DNA of 64,000 bases from Acanthaster planci (taxonomy: Eukaryota > Echinodermata > Asteroidea > Valvatida > Acanthasteridae), in contig NW_019091415.1 in NCBI RefSeq assembly GCF_001949145.1, forward strand, positions 1,512,132-1,576,131, given 5' to 3'. The translations under genes were made by a program, and so were the position numbers. This document shows, one piece after another, positions 1-13,367 of this stretch (positions are counted from its first letter, which is position 1; each line of letters opens with the position of its first letter). The notes beneath the pieces were generated by a model that searched no databases, was not told where the DNA came from, and worked only from the letters and a program-made list of their open reading frames with translations.

Positions 1-1340
1 TCTTTGGCGACAACACAAGAAAAACAAAAGAAAGCAAGTCTCTCTTTTTGATGTAGTTTTCAATACTTTTCCTGGATTCACTTATATTTCTTTCAAAAAG
101 TAAGGTTGACATAGAGTTATAAATTTGACATATGGATATTTGTTTCCAATGTCACACAATAGTATCACTCTAGGGAGTGGAGATATCAATGTTAATTTTT
201 TGTTACGCCATTTGAACAATTTTTAGGGCTTAATTGGGGAGGATGACAATTGGGTTGCCGCCCCTGATTTCTGTCCCCAATTCCATGTTGATTTTACTTA
301 CCATTGGGACATCTGAAAGCATAAATTGGACACTTGCTAATGGATTCAGTGAAGAACTCGTGAGCCCTCATGTGATTACATGCCACGAACTTCACACCTC
401 CTGTTCAGGTGTGGAGAAGAGTAAGGTTAGTAAATGAACAAACGGCAAGTTAGCCATCTTGAACTGAAACTGAGCTAACCCCTGTAAAATCTTCCAAACA
501 GCTTAATAGTTATGGGGAAAATGCAGTGGGTGGACATAATAGATAAAATTCCTGTGCCTTTATTTTTCAGGTGACAAAAACATCAAAGTGATGCTCTACC
601 TGAGATTATGATAGAACAGTGAGGCTTCGTAACTTTACAGAAAGTTCAGTCAATAAGATAGGTTGTTTCTACCTAGAGTTGATGAGCAGGGTGTTTAGCA
701 ATAATCCTGAAAAATGGAACGTAGGTCTAGCTTAATTGGATCTCAAGATATTACCCATTACAGATGGCATGTACAAAACTGGTTTGTCCACAGCAGCTTT
801 ATTGCACATAAGCATGATTGAACGCAATGAAGACCCGTAAAGTTAAATCGTTCACAAAGACATTCTGAAGTTAAACACAATTCTAAGCCTGCTTGCATGG
901 ATATCCTGGTTCATCACTTGATTTCCAGGTCGTAAATTATCATACCGCAATGTGTGGTCTTATTGTTTTGCTCTTGAAATTCCAAATAATGAAATTCACA
1001 ATGTTCTATTAAAAATTTCGTCCCATCGACGGAAACTAAAGGGACCAGACAAATTCAACTTACTGGCTCGATCACTCGAATAAATCGCACTTTTAGGCCT
1101 ACTCTATTTTTCCGCTGATAGTGGTTCTTTTTTTCAAAAATGACCCGATCTCAGTTTAGAGCAATCTTTTTCACTCTAAATCGTAAAGTATTGTTTCACT
1201 CTCAGGAAACGGGAGAGTGGAGATGACTTTTCGAAGGGCACTGAAATGTTTCGAAAGGATGGTCTTGTGGCCGCACAAAGAGATCGATGTGCATTCTGGC
1301 GCCTGGCCCCTTGGTAAAAGCGTCTTTGTATAGCTCTCAC
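1..1340. other. Intron 6 of lipase B, running off the left edge
   Basis: No exon resembling the expected CDHNRV (catalytic His) exon was found on the minus strand here, although the matching intron of gene A is only 603 nt. The stretch is AT-rich, with only short random reading frames and no repeat I can define. Confidence 0.5.
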
Positions 1341-1457
1341 CCCCTATGAGGCCCTCGTCTAAAAAGTCCTCGAAGAGTGACTGATCACAGCCGGGTTGAC
1401 TGCTGCCGCCGTTCGGGTAGAAGTCCATGTGCCCCACAGGAGCGACGATACCGAAGC
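1341..1457 (-). CDS. Lipase B exon 6: HxDFYPNGG block and first half of lid
   Basis: 117 nt, phase 1 to 1, acceptor CACCCGTAG, donor GTGAGA. Codes for [10 protein letters not shown], a highly conserved block of pancreatic lipases, and the lid's first cysteine ([10 protein letters not shown]). One codon shorter than exon 6 of gene A. This is the last exon of gene B in the window. Confidence 0.87.
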
Positions 1458-4400
1458 CTACGGGTGAAGACAAGGGGTACATGCAAAATGTTTCAGACTG
1501 ATGGGAGACAAGTCATGAAGCAGTGCTCCAACCCATGTAATTTATCTAACTCAATCACAAGTGCAGACAAATGGGAACAATTACAAAAGGGGCTTGAACT
1601 TTCACCACAGGCTTCACGAGTTATACATGTTTTAATGATCCTTGAAGTACATGGAACTCTTCACATGTACATGTAAAGGGCGCATTCATGGGCATTTGAT
1701 TTTGGAAAAAAACCTTTACGCATTTGGCCAACTACAAATTTAACTACGAAAGCTGAGGTGCAGTACATAAATATCATTACTGGTACATTGGTCTCCGTAC
1801 TTACACCACTAGTTCTAGAACTCAAAATGACGACCAATAAAATAGTTCCGTACCTAGCGCGAGGAGGCTTTTTGCGTCTGTGTGGATAGTGTCCACGAAG
1901 AGAGCATCGGTGGGATCCAATCGGACCTGTGGCTGGGTGTTCTCGAAGCCTGGTCCGGCCGGATCCAATCCTATGAAAAAAAGAAGCAAATCAAGCTGTT
2001 GGTACACTGGTATGTGCGTCATCATGGCAATTTTATTGCTGGTGAAAGAACTTACCAGGCTAAAGCCCTATCAATTATAAACTCTTCATCCTATGGGACT
2101 CTGAGGATAGAACAATGAAAAAAGTGTTCGGTTACTTTGGAACTCCAAATGCCGGCGTAGCACCTGGGCGTAATTCGAACCCGGGCAGCAGAGGAAGAAG
2201 GCGGAGGTACCGCCACGCCAACTTGACTCTCCAGAACAACAGAGTGATTTCAGAGCAGATCTCACTTTCAGGGTTTTGGAAACTATAAGTCAAAGCTTTA
2301 TGGACCAACCTAACGGTGCGACATAATATAATATAATTTTTAAGGTTTGGGGAAGCTTTGTGTGGAAGCCTCTTGTTATTAATTTTTCTTAGGCAAAGGC
2401 GAAGGACGGAAGTAACGCTCTATGAATCCATGAGGTTGGAGGCTTTCTTGGTAGAAAAAGCCAAAACTTGTACATGTATTTTAAATATAATACTCTTGAA
2501 GAAATCTCGTCGTGATCTTGATCTTATGAGGGCTTACAGAATAACGAACATGGACCCATCTCACGAGCCAAGCTGCAATGAGTGCGTGGTCTCGTCTTTC
2601 TATCTTTTTCGTCGCATTTGTCACTGAAGCATAGTCTTGATTCCAAGACATTCCTTTAGTTTATTTCACAACACGAACCATCACCAGGCGAATCTCTATC
2701 GCAGGATGGTACGCGTCAAAAGAGGGCGCTGTAATAGTAAATCGCATGAATTATTATGCACCACACGCAATGCACACGTATCGAATCGCAGCAACGCGAA
2801 AATCGTCTTGCAGCTGTTAATACTCAAGCAAAAGAAACACATACGGTGTTATCAAGTTTAAATACCACACAGCCAATTATACCCAAAGGCATAGTTTATA
2901 CCTTATCCGTGGGGAGCCATTTTCGTTCCTATTGGATATGTTTTCTAAGATTGAACTCTTGATGAGGATGGCATCCGTCAGACAGGTTATATGATTGCCA
3001 TGCGTTCCCAGCCTCCCTTTCAATATTTTTGTAAATCTGGCTTGTAAACCAAGATATGTTTAGTCACAAATTTGAAATTGTTCATCGGAATTGACCTGGT
3101 ACTAATTTGTCATAAACTTTCACTTTATTGCTTTTCAGATATGAAAATGAAGACAACATTGCTTTCAATTTCAACAAGGTCGACCAATGAATGAAGTCTA
3201 TACCACAACACCCACACAGACTGAATTAAATCATGACCATTAAAAGCAATGGAGCAAATTCACGTTTTGAGGGAAAATCTGACAGCAACCAAGGGCGATA
3301 TTTGTATAACCTTTGGCCACCCATAAACGAATAGCCCAATATGAGAGGCCGGTGTGTGTTTTTCTTACCCGTGATTCGGCCCAGGCCGGACTGTCGTTCG
3401 CCGACGTATCCACCGATGTGAGACCCGAGACTATGGCCAATGAAATGGAAAGACCCCGCAGAAACACCGTACAGTGCCTGCATGTTAACAGAATCGACGG
3501 TGATGTTTAGTGAACAGTGGAGGAGCCGGCATCAGAAATCAGTCTCTCGAAAAACCTTTATTTATACCCCGTTAAGTTGATGTGAAATATCTTGTCATAT
3601 TTTGACGGGGGAGTCAAGTTGGCACTGTAGTTCTTATCTCGCCTTCCATCAGTCCCCACCTGATTCCCTCTGTTTCATCTAGAGTATTCCTCCCAACTTT
3701 ATTTACACAGCAAGCGGCAAAGTTATTCCACGAGATAAACAACAAATCGAAATATGAGAGCGCTGCACATGTGATTACAATGCTGACCACAATACAAAGT
3801 CAGCCGTCTTAATATTTATCTTATTGCTGAGTTTTCGGTAACGGGGTATCTTCGTCAGGACAAGCAGATTCAGGTCTGGGTGGTCCAATATGGGACTGTT
3901 TATAGGCAAGAAAGCTGCGCGCATGCGTGGGTTGTGCTGAGACCCAAGTGTTTTGGGCAGGAAAAAAAATCGACATCAGACTGAATTTGGGCAATTTCAT
4001 CTTGTGTTTTACTGAGCTAGATCTATCGGCTGTTTGGTAATTTATCCAAGATATCTCCTGGCTTAATCCGTACAGTTGGTTGGTTTTCTGTGAGAGGATT
4101 ATTCCAATTTGGCTGGTTTCTGGCATGGCGTCATTGTCGGAGAACAAGATGGTAGTCAGCACCAGTCGGGTGCCTTGGATTTACAACAATCTGTTGGTGC
4201 TGTTGGAGCCGGGGTATGAACCCAAACGTGATGTACATTGAAGACACCGACGAAGGGATCTGCCATTGGATCTACGTTTTCACGGCGCGGTCTAAACCTA
4301 CCGACAAGGGTAATTTTGAAGATTTTTTTTTTGCTGATGATACTAACATCTTCAAAGGCAAAATCTTCTCAGAGGAAGACTAAGACACCCTCCAATGTTA

Positions 4401-7400
4401 TATCAACCGATTGATGGGATGGTCCGATAAATCACTTCTGAAATTTCATCCAGATAAGATGCAACACATTGAGAATTGGGAAGACAGCAGCTACATCTTA
4501 AAAGTATGTCATGGTTGAGGACCATAAGCTAAGTCCAGTATAAGAAGAACGGGATTTGGGTGTTGGGCTAGACTTTTATCAGTCACGTGGCAACTAAGAT
4601 AAACAAGGCTACTTCTTTAATGCGTTTGATTAGACGCACATAATTATGAGCACCTAGATAAGGAACGTTCCTTCTTCTGTAAAACCTTGGTAAGGCCTCG
4701 CCTTGAACATGCTAATCAGATTTTGCACCGCATAAAATATATTCTGGAAATTGATAATGTTCAAAGACGGGCAAATAGACTCGTTGCTGGCTTCAGGGAC
4801 ATGTCCTACGTGGAAAGATTACAACAATTAAAACTACCAACCCTGGCATATAGACGAATACGAGGAGATATGATGGAGATGAACAGAATACTCGAGGGGA
4901 TATATGACCAAGAGGTGTACCAATTCCATCCACCTGCACGACACTGGGGGTCATCATTTTAAGTTATGTAATACCATCACTCGGTTGGATGTGAGGAAAT
5001 TTTCTTTCGTGCATCGATCAGTTAACAACTGGAGTAGATTACCTATGTTTGTGATATCTGCCCCAAGTGTAAAATCGTCCGAGGCAAGATTACACATGAT
5101 AAGGCTTCTCAACCATGCAAGTATGATATTCATGCTGCCACTCCCTGTTGCATGCACACATTAAAGTTTATTAAGCGGATCGATGAAGATCTGATGAAAA
5201 GGCCTACAAAGGCCTACAATCAGAATAGCACCTGTACCTGTTAGTACCTGTAAGAAACCAAGGGAGAGGGTACAATTTTCCCAGCAACGGTGCTCCTTTG
5301 GTCGTTGTCGCAAACTGCACATCGCTGGTTCATGAACGACTATGAAACACAAGTGTTGCAGTCGCATCGCTACCAACAAAAATATGAACACTCCCGACCA
5401 GCACGGCCCTTTCAGCTGCTCAGGGCAGCTTTGACACCTGAGCGATTTGTAAAGACTGAGCACTCTGGTCAACCAGCGGTCGGCGTTCAGTATGATATCA
5501 AGAAAATTGACCCTTTCAAAATTGTGCATAAGATTCTTCCTGTGGGCCCCTTCCCGTGTGGAAAGTCATTTCATAGCGATTCCTACATCTGGGAGGTTTC
5601 CACCTTCACCAGAGGTTATGTAGACACAACTGTGCCGGTCTCCTGGATAAGCTAAACTGACACGTTCAAGTAGACTAATTGAGAAAAAAAAAATTTCATG
5701 CTGCACTTGAAATCTCAAGCAGCATTTCAACGTGTTACCTGTACTTTAAATTAATATAATAGAATTTAGGACATAACATACCCTGAGTTTGTCGATAAGT
5801 CGCGAGGTCTCGGCACCCACGATCCTGGTGTTGGACAGAGCCTGGGTGTAAGGGAACATCGACCCACTGCCCCAGACGACCCGAATTACGTTGTAGTCGG
5901 CGTAGTTGAGGAAGGCCTTTGTCATATCAATCATCCAGTAATCCCACTCTATCAAGCCTGCAAGGGGAAGGAGTGTGGATGAAATGCAAAGAAATGCAGC
6001 AACATTTCACCATTTGTTTTACACTGATTTGAAAGAAAAATTATTTGTTGAAGTGAATCATTTAATGGGTCTGTGTAAGTGTTTTTATCTGGAATCCTTG
6101 AAATTACACCCTTGTGCAGCTCTCGTTCTAGTCTAACTTCCAACTAAGGCTCTCTTTCGACCAGTGTCTGCGATACCTTTGCATCTTTGCTGATTAATGA
6201 TGCAAAATGATGTCGTCCTTAAGATGTTGACCAATCACCAAGACCAGCGCACTCAAATCCAGTGAGTGCAAGCCGTACTGTGCAGACTGGTACATTCCCC
6301 GCACGCGTAGTTTGGGCGACAAGGGCGGATCAGACACAGCTCTTCGGGAGGCAAAATTTGGGGTTTGGGGAAGGCAATTTTTTCATGCATCATTTCATGG
6401 GCTATCTGAGGTCGGACGACGACATTTTGAAGCTTTTTATACTTTTTGAAAAAAGGAAATATGAAATAGGCCAAAATTTTCGCCCCTCTCAATGTTTAAA
6501 TAAATTAGGTTCCTTTTGAGGGGCCACACACACACTCAGTCAGCATACATGGGCTAGCTTTTTAGCCTATAAAAATACAATTGTATGGGTGTGTGTTTGA
6601 GCGCTAACATACCTAGTGTTGACTTGTGACCAAATAATGTCCACACTATGCAAGAAGGGGAGACGTTCTGTTGACTTACGCATGTCCACAGGACGTTTTC
6701 CCTTCTCGAAAAAAGAAGTCAAGAGGCGTTTTGGGGTTCGGGTCACCGTTGTAAAAGGAACAGGAATAGTCAAGGAAACCGTTTACAAAAATCCAGCTGA
6801 AAATTGAGTTCTTGCAGTTCAAGAAATATGCGTCTTTACACCGAGTTTTCTTAGCTGCACGAAAACAAAGGAATGCATTGTAACCATGTTTGTGTCTCTG
6901 TATTTAACGCTCAGAAAATACACAATAGCGCGTTTCCTAAGACCTAAAACACCCTCCCCTGGCTTTCTGTAGAGGTCGCCTGAACCTGGTCAGCAGATCC
7001 AGTAATCTAACAAAGTCTGATCAGCTCCTATCGACCGATCAACAGCTTTTAGCAGATATCTGTCAACAATGACGTCACAGCTTCCAATGTCGCTTGGCTT
7101 GCGCTCGGGACTGAGCCCCATTCGTCGTGAAACCTGCAGGGCCTACAATGGTGCCCAAGGCCGACGAAACACGGTTGATGGTGCCTATAGAGCGCCTACA
7201 GAGCATCTCAGATGGTAGGTTGCCAGTACAGTGTCCCGTCCTTCCATAGTTCCTACTTCGGTCTACTTGGTTTGACAAAATAATTCGACAAATTAATAAA
7301 GAAAAAACCGTTCCATTAATGAACCATTTCCTCACCGCTTTCGAGGAAGCCGTGGCAAATCATCTTAGTCTCCTTGCTTGGGTCAAAGTGGGAACTGGTG

Positions 7401-8385
7401 ATGCTGCTGGGCTTGTCAATGTATAGCTCCTGGGCCTGTTCCTTCAGTGGGTTGTGGCGAGTGTGCAGCAGGAACCGCGCATTGACGCGGCTGGGGGACT
7501 GCGGCGCCCAGCTCAGCGGGCGCTGCGGCGGATCCAGGAAAGGGTAACCATAGTTGAAGCAGCCGATATTCGGGAAGCACTTTTCCTTCGCTCCTGCATG
7601 AGGAAATCGAGTACCATAGTTCGATCATATTAAGAGCAATGTACACCAGTCTGCAAATGTGAACAAAATGGTCGATGTATAACATAATTAATGGACCCGT
7701 ATGTCCACCTTTAAGAGCATTTTGGTGCCTCCTTGATTTATATGCAAATTTTCATTTTAATGAGCACGGTTATTAAATCATTGCATGAAACAACCTCAAC
7801 GTTACAGCCATTTTTGCACTACAGTAGGAAATTGGATAAATCTGTTTATTAGTATCTTCAAATTCAAAACAAACAAACCAAAGCGTTTCCTTGGAGCAGA
7901 TTAATTTGCTCAACCTATGCAGTTTTTTGTAAAGTTGTTCCATATATTTTACAGTTAATGCTCACAGACATTTCTTTTGCTACTAATTAACAGGTACTAA
8001 TTAATTGAATAATTAACAAGTCGTTAAAAATTGAAATAAATTATGTGCAGACTTGTTATACTTTCTTTACAAATTGAAAATTTATTTTTTTTAATGCGGA
8101 AGCGGAACCGATGCAGGTGGATGACACACTCATGACATGACTCGACTGTAACTATTCTCCTCGTTTTCATTCAAGGGGTCCTTTCACAACGGAATCGATA
8201 AACCCCAATTTCCCATCTTCGTATGTTACCGCCAGGCACAAGTGCAAGTATTCAAAGAACAGTTGTAATAAAAATCAAACGAGAAACATTCGGGTATTTT
8301 CAATCATGCCATATTGGTACTTCTACTCACGATCTTCAGCAAACGCCAACGGCAGCCAAATTAGCAGAAGGATAAAAGGCTGCAT
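1341..8385 (-). CDS. Pancreatic lipase-family gene B (3' part lies beyond the left edge)
   Basis: Secreted triacylglycerol lipase/phospholipase of the pancreatic lipase family (alpha/beta hydrolase). Six exons join in frame on the minus strand: 8331-8385, 7336-7593, 5782-5957, 3369-3477, 1854-1970 and 1341-1457, giving 277 codons plus one base. Visible are a hydrophobic signal peptide ([16 protein letters not shown]), the family motif [14 protein letters not shown], the nucleophile elbow GHSLG and the acid motif GLDPAGP. The catalytic His exon, most of the lid and the PLAT domain must lie left of base 1. Every junction has GT-AG borders and the phase fits gene A. It lies downstream of gene A on the same strand, a tandem duplicate. 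Intron 3 (3478-5781) carries a LINE fragment in antisense. Family assignment is sure; whether the protein is a true lipase, a phospholipase A1 or inactive cannot be told without the missing exons. Confidence 0.88.
1854..1970 (-). CDS. Lipase B exon 5: catalytic Asp motif
   Basis: 117 nt, phase 1 to 1, acceptor TTCATAG, donor GTACGG. Codes for [20 protein letters not shown] and FVDTIHTD. The Asp in GLDPAG is the family's catalytic acid; the [11 protein letters not shown] stretch corresponds to the calcium-binding loop. Same length as exon 5 of gene A. Confidence 0.88.
   Translation of the reverse strand, partial: DWIRPDQASRTPSHRSDWIPPMLSSWTLSTQTQKASSR
3369..3477 (-). CDS. Lipase B exon 4: nucleophile elbow GHSLG
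   Basis: 109 nt, phase 0 to 1, acceptor ACATGCAG, donor GTAAGA. Codes for [18 protein letters not shown] and ends GRIT-G. The Ser of GHSLG is the catalytic nucleophile of the family. Same length and phases as exon 4 of gene A. Confidence 0.9.
4318..5163 (+). mobile_element. Degenerate non-LTR retrotransposon fragment (CR1/jockey-like RT 3' part)
   Basis: Within intron 3 of lipase B, antisense to it. The reverse-transcriptase catalytic box FADDT lies at 4330-4344, followed by the decayed block [14 protein letters not shown] at about 4421-4462. A longer open stretch (4687-4962) has [47 protein letters not shown], the C-terminal signature of jockey/CR1-group LINE ORF2. After a frameshift, 4964-5160 continues with [10 protein letters not shown] and the SSEARL tail. 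Stops and at least two frame changes make it dead, and the 5' part is missing. Clade assignment is by memory of the motif and is tentative. Confidence 0.8.
5259..5408. repeat. Dispersed repeat copy 1 (family shared with 9,691-9,824)
   Basis: The segment beginning CAAGGGAGAGGGTACAATTT and ending near GAACACTCCCGACCAGCACG is clearly related to 9691-9824 in the same orientation, with scattered substitutions and small indels. The shared words include GGCTCCTTTGGT/GTGCTCCTTTGGT and AACACTCCCGACCA. Non-coding; family unknown. Confidence 0.6.
5782..5957 (-). CDS. Lipase B exon 3: core hydrolase strand region
   Basis: Acceptor CCCTTGCAG, donor GTATGT, phase 1 to 0. Contains [15 protein letters not shown] and SNTRIVGAE, the lipase blocks that precede the nucleophile elbow. 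Compared with gene A, an intron interrupts the protein just after HGFLESG. Confidence 0.88.
7336..7593 (-). CDS. Lipase B exon 2: N-terminal alpha/beta-hydrolase region
   Basis: Acceptor TCATGCAG, donor GTGAGG, phase 1 to 1. It codes for the mature N-terminus with the family Cys pair and block ([20 protein letters not shown]), then [10 protein letters not shown] and ETKMICHGF, where HGF is the oxyanion-hole strand of pancreatic lipases. The exon is GC-rich compared with its flanks. It spans without a break the site where gene A has its second intron. Confidence 0.88.
8331..8385 (-). CDS. Lipase B exon 1: signal peptide
   Basis: Starts at the ATG 8385-8383 and codes for [18 protein letters not shown], a typical secretory signal (hydrophobic core, small residues at the expected cleavage point after AFA). 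It ends in a GTGAGT donor in phase 1. This ATG was chosen because it is directly followed by the hydrophobic core and the phase matches exon 2. Confidence 0.8.
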
Positions 8386-8491
8386 CTTGGAATGTCTTCC
8401 TGGGTTGCAAGAGGCCTAAACACTCAGCGAATCCAGTACCCGCTTCACAGTGACTGCCGCAGGTAAAATGAGGGAGGTGAATTGACGAGCA

Positions 8492-8501
8492 CCGCTTTAA
8501 A
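8492..8501 (-). promoter_or_regulatory. Possible TATA-like box of lipase B
   Basis: On the minus strand the A/T run AATTTAAAGC lies about 110 bp upstream of the lipase B ATG. It is the only TATA-like word close to the start, but such words are common in this AT-rich DNA. Confidence 0.25.
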
Positions 8502-8888
8502 TTGAAAATCCAGAGGACGGGTGCTTGAGACAAGGAGCCAAGATTTGCCTAATCTATATTTTTCTATTCTATTCCTGAGTGGCAGCTGTCCATCATTGTG
8601 CGTTGTGTCTTCTTTAGAAAATGAAACGCAAAAAAAGAGTGAAACAAAACGTAAAGGGTTTTGAAGTGTCTAACTTCACAATGATTGTTTTTGACATGAA
8701 ACCGTGAACTTGACGGAAATGAGTATCAACTGTATTTCTTCATGGGAATCTCAGAAAGTCCAATTTAAATCAGATAGAGGACTGGGTGATATGAAGGAGG
8801 CCCCACAATTTTGTCGATAGAGGTAGGCCAAAAGAAAAACAAGGTCTGGACGTTTGTCGAAGTAATGAGATACTAAACGACGTTTGAA

Positions 8889-9409
8889 NNNNNNNNNNNN
8901 NNNNNNNNNNNNNNNNNNNNNNNNNNNNNNNNNNNNNNNNNNNNNNNNNNNNNNNNNNNNNNNNNNNNNNNNNNNNNNNNNNNNNNNNNNNNNNNNNNNN
9001 NNNNNNNNNNNNNNNNNNNNNNNNNNNNNNNNNNNNNNNNNNNNNNNNNNNNNNNNNNNNNNNNNNNNNNNNNNNNNNNNNNNNNNNNNNNNNNNNNNNN
9101 NNNNNNNNNNNNNNNNNNNNNNNNNNNNNNNNNNNNNNNNNNNNNNNNNNNNNNNNNNNNNNNNNNNNNNNNNNNNNNNNNNNNNNNNNNNNNNNNNNNN
9201 NNNNNNNNNNNNNNNNNNNNNNNNNNNNNNNNNNNNNNNNNNNNNNNNNNNNNNNNNNNNNNNNNNNNNNNNNNNNNNNNNNNNNNNNNNNNNNNNNNNN
9301 NNNNNNNNNNNNNNNNNNNNNNNNNNNNNNNNNNNNNNNNNNNNNNNNNNNNNNNNNNNNNNNNNNNNNNNNNNNNNNNNNNNNNNNNNNNNNNNNNNNN
9401 NNNNNNNNN
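8889..9409. other. Assembly gap (521 Ns)
   Basis: Run of N. Reading frames crossing it are artefacts. Confidence 1.
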
Positions 9410-9690
9410 GGGCGCAGTGGCGCATCCTGCGGATTGGGGGTGGAGGAATGGGATAGGGCAGGTTTCTCCTGGACATATTCTTCTTTTTTTGTAGGAATTG
9501 AAAAAGATGTGTCAAAATGGTACCACAGGTATGTCGCCTTTTGGGAGGGGGTGTTGAAGATTCATTTGTGGATTAAAAAAATATAAAAAAAACAGTTGGC
9601 CCTAACTGGGGACAGAGACTAGCTGGATGGGAACGTAGTTCAAATAATATGACCCGAGATGGTGCTGTTCATATGAGCTTCGAGCGCAAT

Positions 9691-9824
9691 CAAGAGAGGG
9701 CGCAATTTTCCTGGCAACGGAGGCTCCTTTGGTAGGAACTGCACTTCGCGAAATCACAAGCCACTATGAAATGCATGCACGTTCTCGCAGCTATACGCTA
9801 ATGAACACTCCCGACCAACACGGC
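9691..9824. repeat. Dispersed repeat copy 2 (family shared with 5,259-5,408)
   Basis: Begins CAAGAGAGGGCGCAATTTTC and ends at AACACTCCCGACCAACACGG. Same orientation as the copy inside lipase B intron 3 and moderately diverged from it. Confidence 0.6.
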
Positions 9825-12800
9825 TAACATGGCTCTTTTTAACCGATGAGGGGGATGCTTTTGCTCAAGGCCAAGAACATCTCAGATAAAACTTCTTATT
9901 TAACTGTTTCAGAACAAGTCGTCTTCCCCCTATTTAGATCTGGTTATAAATGGACAAATTCGCAAAACTTCCCTAATAGCTTTCTACATCCTTGACAGCA
10001 TTAACATGAGAAACTGTACCGTTTCGCCTTCCTCACCACATTGACGACTCTGAAGGCTGTTAGAGGGTCAAGTCCATCAGATCCATTTTTTCGAAAATTG
10101 GTGGAACGATTTTCTGTTTGCTTCGCGTTTATTTTATGAGTATATAAAAAGCTTTCCCCTAATGTAGTTTCACTGACCCCTCATAAAGGCCTTAAAGGTT
10201 ACATATAAACTGTTTAGTTTCTTACCCCAGAACACCCTCCCCCCCAAAAAAAGTCTTTACATTAAGTCTACTGACGTGACGTACGTGGCCTATAGTTTTA
10301 GTGACTGTTGAACCCTTTTCGCATTTGTTTCACAAGGTTCCCGTAATACTGTCAGACTGTATATTGACCTGGTGAGAAAAAGCAACATTGCTATGTGTAA
10401 TCATAATGAAAATTTGATATCCGTTATCTGAGTGATTGCAAGCAATCGGGTTATCTCCTAAAACTAACTTCGAAAGCACTTCCAGAAAGTAGATTATCTT
10501 TATAGGTTTCGTTCCACAGGTGCAGGGATACCCACGGACGCGGGAAAAGTAGAACGCCATCCTGGAATAATAGATTTCAACATGTTCGGTGAAAAATGAC
10601 ACCAGACCTTGGTTTCACGGGTTTGGGCCTAATGGAAAGCTCTCTTTGTAGTGAAATGCATTCGTGTGCGCTGTAATGATAATTATTGCCCCCACTGCAT
10701 GTCAAGTACTTTGTGGGTCGATTAAGAGAAAAAAGAAAGCCGTAGAAGAGTTAATGGTATTCAGTGACGAGCATCTGCTGCAGCCAGGTTTAAGGGGACA
10801 CTCACCAAATTTGAACTCAGAAGACAAACCCTGTATTCCGTTTTATCACTGTCCACACCGGATTTTATGAATATCCTTTGGGGGTTTTTTTTCTGAATTG
10901 CTCAACGATCAACACATGTTGCAAACCATTTTACCCCGCTCAGAAACTGGAGAAGGACTCAAACACCTAGTAATAGTCCGCCTGAGTCAGTGTTTCAACT
11001 CTGACGAAACCCAGAGAGTGCCCCCTCTAGAAAATTAGCGCCCCCAAAGTGCACCCCAGTTTCGCCACTGCACTTTCGCACAAGCACCGGTGCCTTTTCC
11101 TCAAAAAGCTACCTACATGGTGGGGGGGATTTGGAGCCCTTTCTGAAAGGTGACCGAAAGAATTCTTAACCGTCAAATCGTTGTCCTTCAGTTTTCTTTC
11201 AATATTTGTTCACTCCGTGATAAATTCTGCAAATTATCTCGGATATTAAAGGACCACATGGGGCCTGAGTATTCTGTGAACATTTGCCAGTCACAGCGTG
11301 TTCAAAATGTTCACAATAATACTTTTGAAGTCGTGGCTGTTCGAGACTATTTTGTACTCGATCGCTAGTGTTTATTTACTTGCATTTGGAAATCTGTCCT
11401 CCACACTTCAGTGTTAGAAACCTCTACTGGCAACATCGCTTGTTATGATGATCTACGAATGTGTTACTGTTCTACATAGAGGTTATGAGCTGCTGGTGTC
11501 TCAGGGGATGTTTTTTGTTACGTTAATATCGTTACAGTTAATGCACTAAACGTTTACCAGAGTGTCTGTCACAGAAGAGAAAAGCTATACCCTTTAATGT
11601 ATGTCATACGCATAAGGTTTTATGCATGTGTGATGGACATACACTAACTTATAAAGACTATCCCTTCATTCACGGCTAGCAAGCACTCCTTGTCAATTTG
11701 AATTGACATAATATGGAGGGGAGGATGGGATTGAGACCTCCTGGATTTCGACATCAATACAAAAAAGCAGACAAAACGAAAGATCATGGTTATATTGCTG
11801 TGTTTTATTGACAGAAGTAAAGCTCGTCTGAATCAATCGGTATGTCATGCATAACTTCCCTAAGACACGGCTTTATTGTACAAGCCAACAGTCACGCGAT
11901 TGTAATAGAACTGATTTAAACTTTGATTTTCTTTATTTCATCGAATTTTTGCCCCCTCGTAGAAATATTTCTCTTCTTAATTAAACAAGCCGTGACGCTC
12001 CAGTCATCAGGTTGGTCGCGTGGCCGCTCCTGTCATGCTCTAGTGACGACGCCGATCAGTCACACTTGGTCACGGGAAAGAAAGCCGCTACATCTCTGTT
12101 GGCCTTGATTGGATCCTTTGCGCCGCACATGATATAACTGTGGATTGGCCGAACCAATGAAAAGAAGGTTGTTCGTAACCAGCTGTAAATGTTAGCACGC
12201 ATGAAACTGGCAAGGAGTTTAGGCGGTGCTATTCACGTGGAGCAATATTCGTGCAGCCACCTGTTAAGGGCAGCACGCTGGTAAGTTAATAATTTGCTTT
12301 GAAAAAACAGGTAACAACCATACAACAATCACACAATGCGTATATCTTGTAACTGGTCCCCACTCGCTCAACAGTTAGCACATAAATTTCCTCGGCAAGT
12401 GTTTCTGGCAAGCATGATAACTGTAATGAGATTTGGCCCTGTTTGAATGTAGGCCTAAGACCGGCTGTAATAAAAAAAAACACCACGAAAAGTGTCCTCT
12501 TTTCAACGCCAAGTTACAAATACCACTGGTTGACAATATTAATGTTTTAAATGGACAACATTTGTTCATACCATTTTTTTCTAGACACATTGGTACCAGG
12601 ACATGGTAGCAGTGTCAGAAATTGGCAACCGGCGATACAGCTACCAGAATTTTAGGACACGAGTCCACCTTTTAACGAACTCAGACTCGAACAAGAAGGA
12701 CTCACTCTCGGAAGTGGTGGATCTAACAACGCTAACGGCCACGCCTTTACGCCATCCTAACACTCATCTGTCGTTGTAAGCGGTGGCCTACTTAGAATTT

Positions 12801-13340
12801 GTCATCGAGGTCCTCGAACCAGAATTCAACTCCCCCCCTAAAAAAACTATGATCCGCCAGCCCCACCCCCGGTTGCGCTACAGTGAACTTGGATGTACGG
12901 CTGTATCAGAGCTAGTGGTTCTAGATGTAGGTCTAGGCTATACTGTGTCTGGGTTTTTCATAGAAAGAGAAACAAAACAAGGGGCCCAACTCCCCCTCCC
13001 CGATTTTTTTATTCACATTTCTGTATTTTTTATTTTTTTATGTAATTTTGATGTAATTGTATTTTGGTGTGCCCTGGTACCTTGTAATTATCAGGTTTAC
13101 TTTTTCCCCTAATTTTTACTTCTTAATGTTTGTCGTGCTCCTTTTATGTTTTTTTTTTGTTGCTGTAAATTTGATGTAATTGTATTTTTGATGTTCTTTC
13201 AATTTAAAGTTGTAGGAATTTTGAGGGCCCCAAAATAGTATGTCCAATTTTTTTTAAATGGTGTCAAAATGACCGCAAAGAGTTGTAGGTATAGCTTAAT
13301 TAATGGGTTACCCGCTTTAAAGATAGGTCTTTAAAGATTG

Positions 13341-13367
13341 TTAAATAAATAAATAGATAAATAAATG
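13341..13367. repeat. (TAAA)n simple repeat
   Basis: Imperfect TAAATAAATAAATAGATAAA run just downstream of lipase A exon 9. It could be the tail of a decayed LINE, but no coding part is recognisable beside it. Confidence 0.6.

Noticed and set aside
2165-2195. TTCGAAT/B-box-like word suggesting a tRNA-derived SINE
   Set aside because: Only a short match; no A box, body or tail visible.
8751-9515. Long reading frames across the first N gap
   Set aside because: They consist mainly of N; flanking residues resemble nothing.
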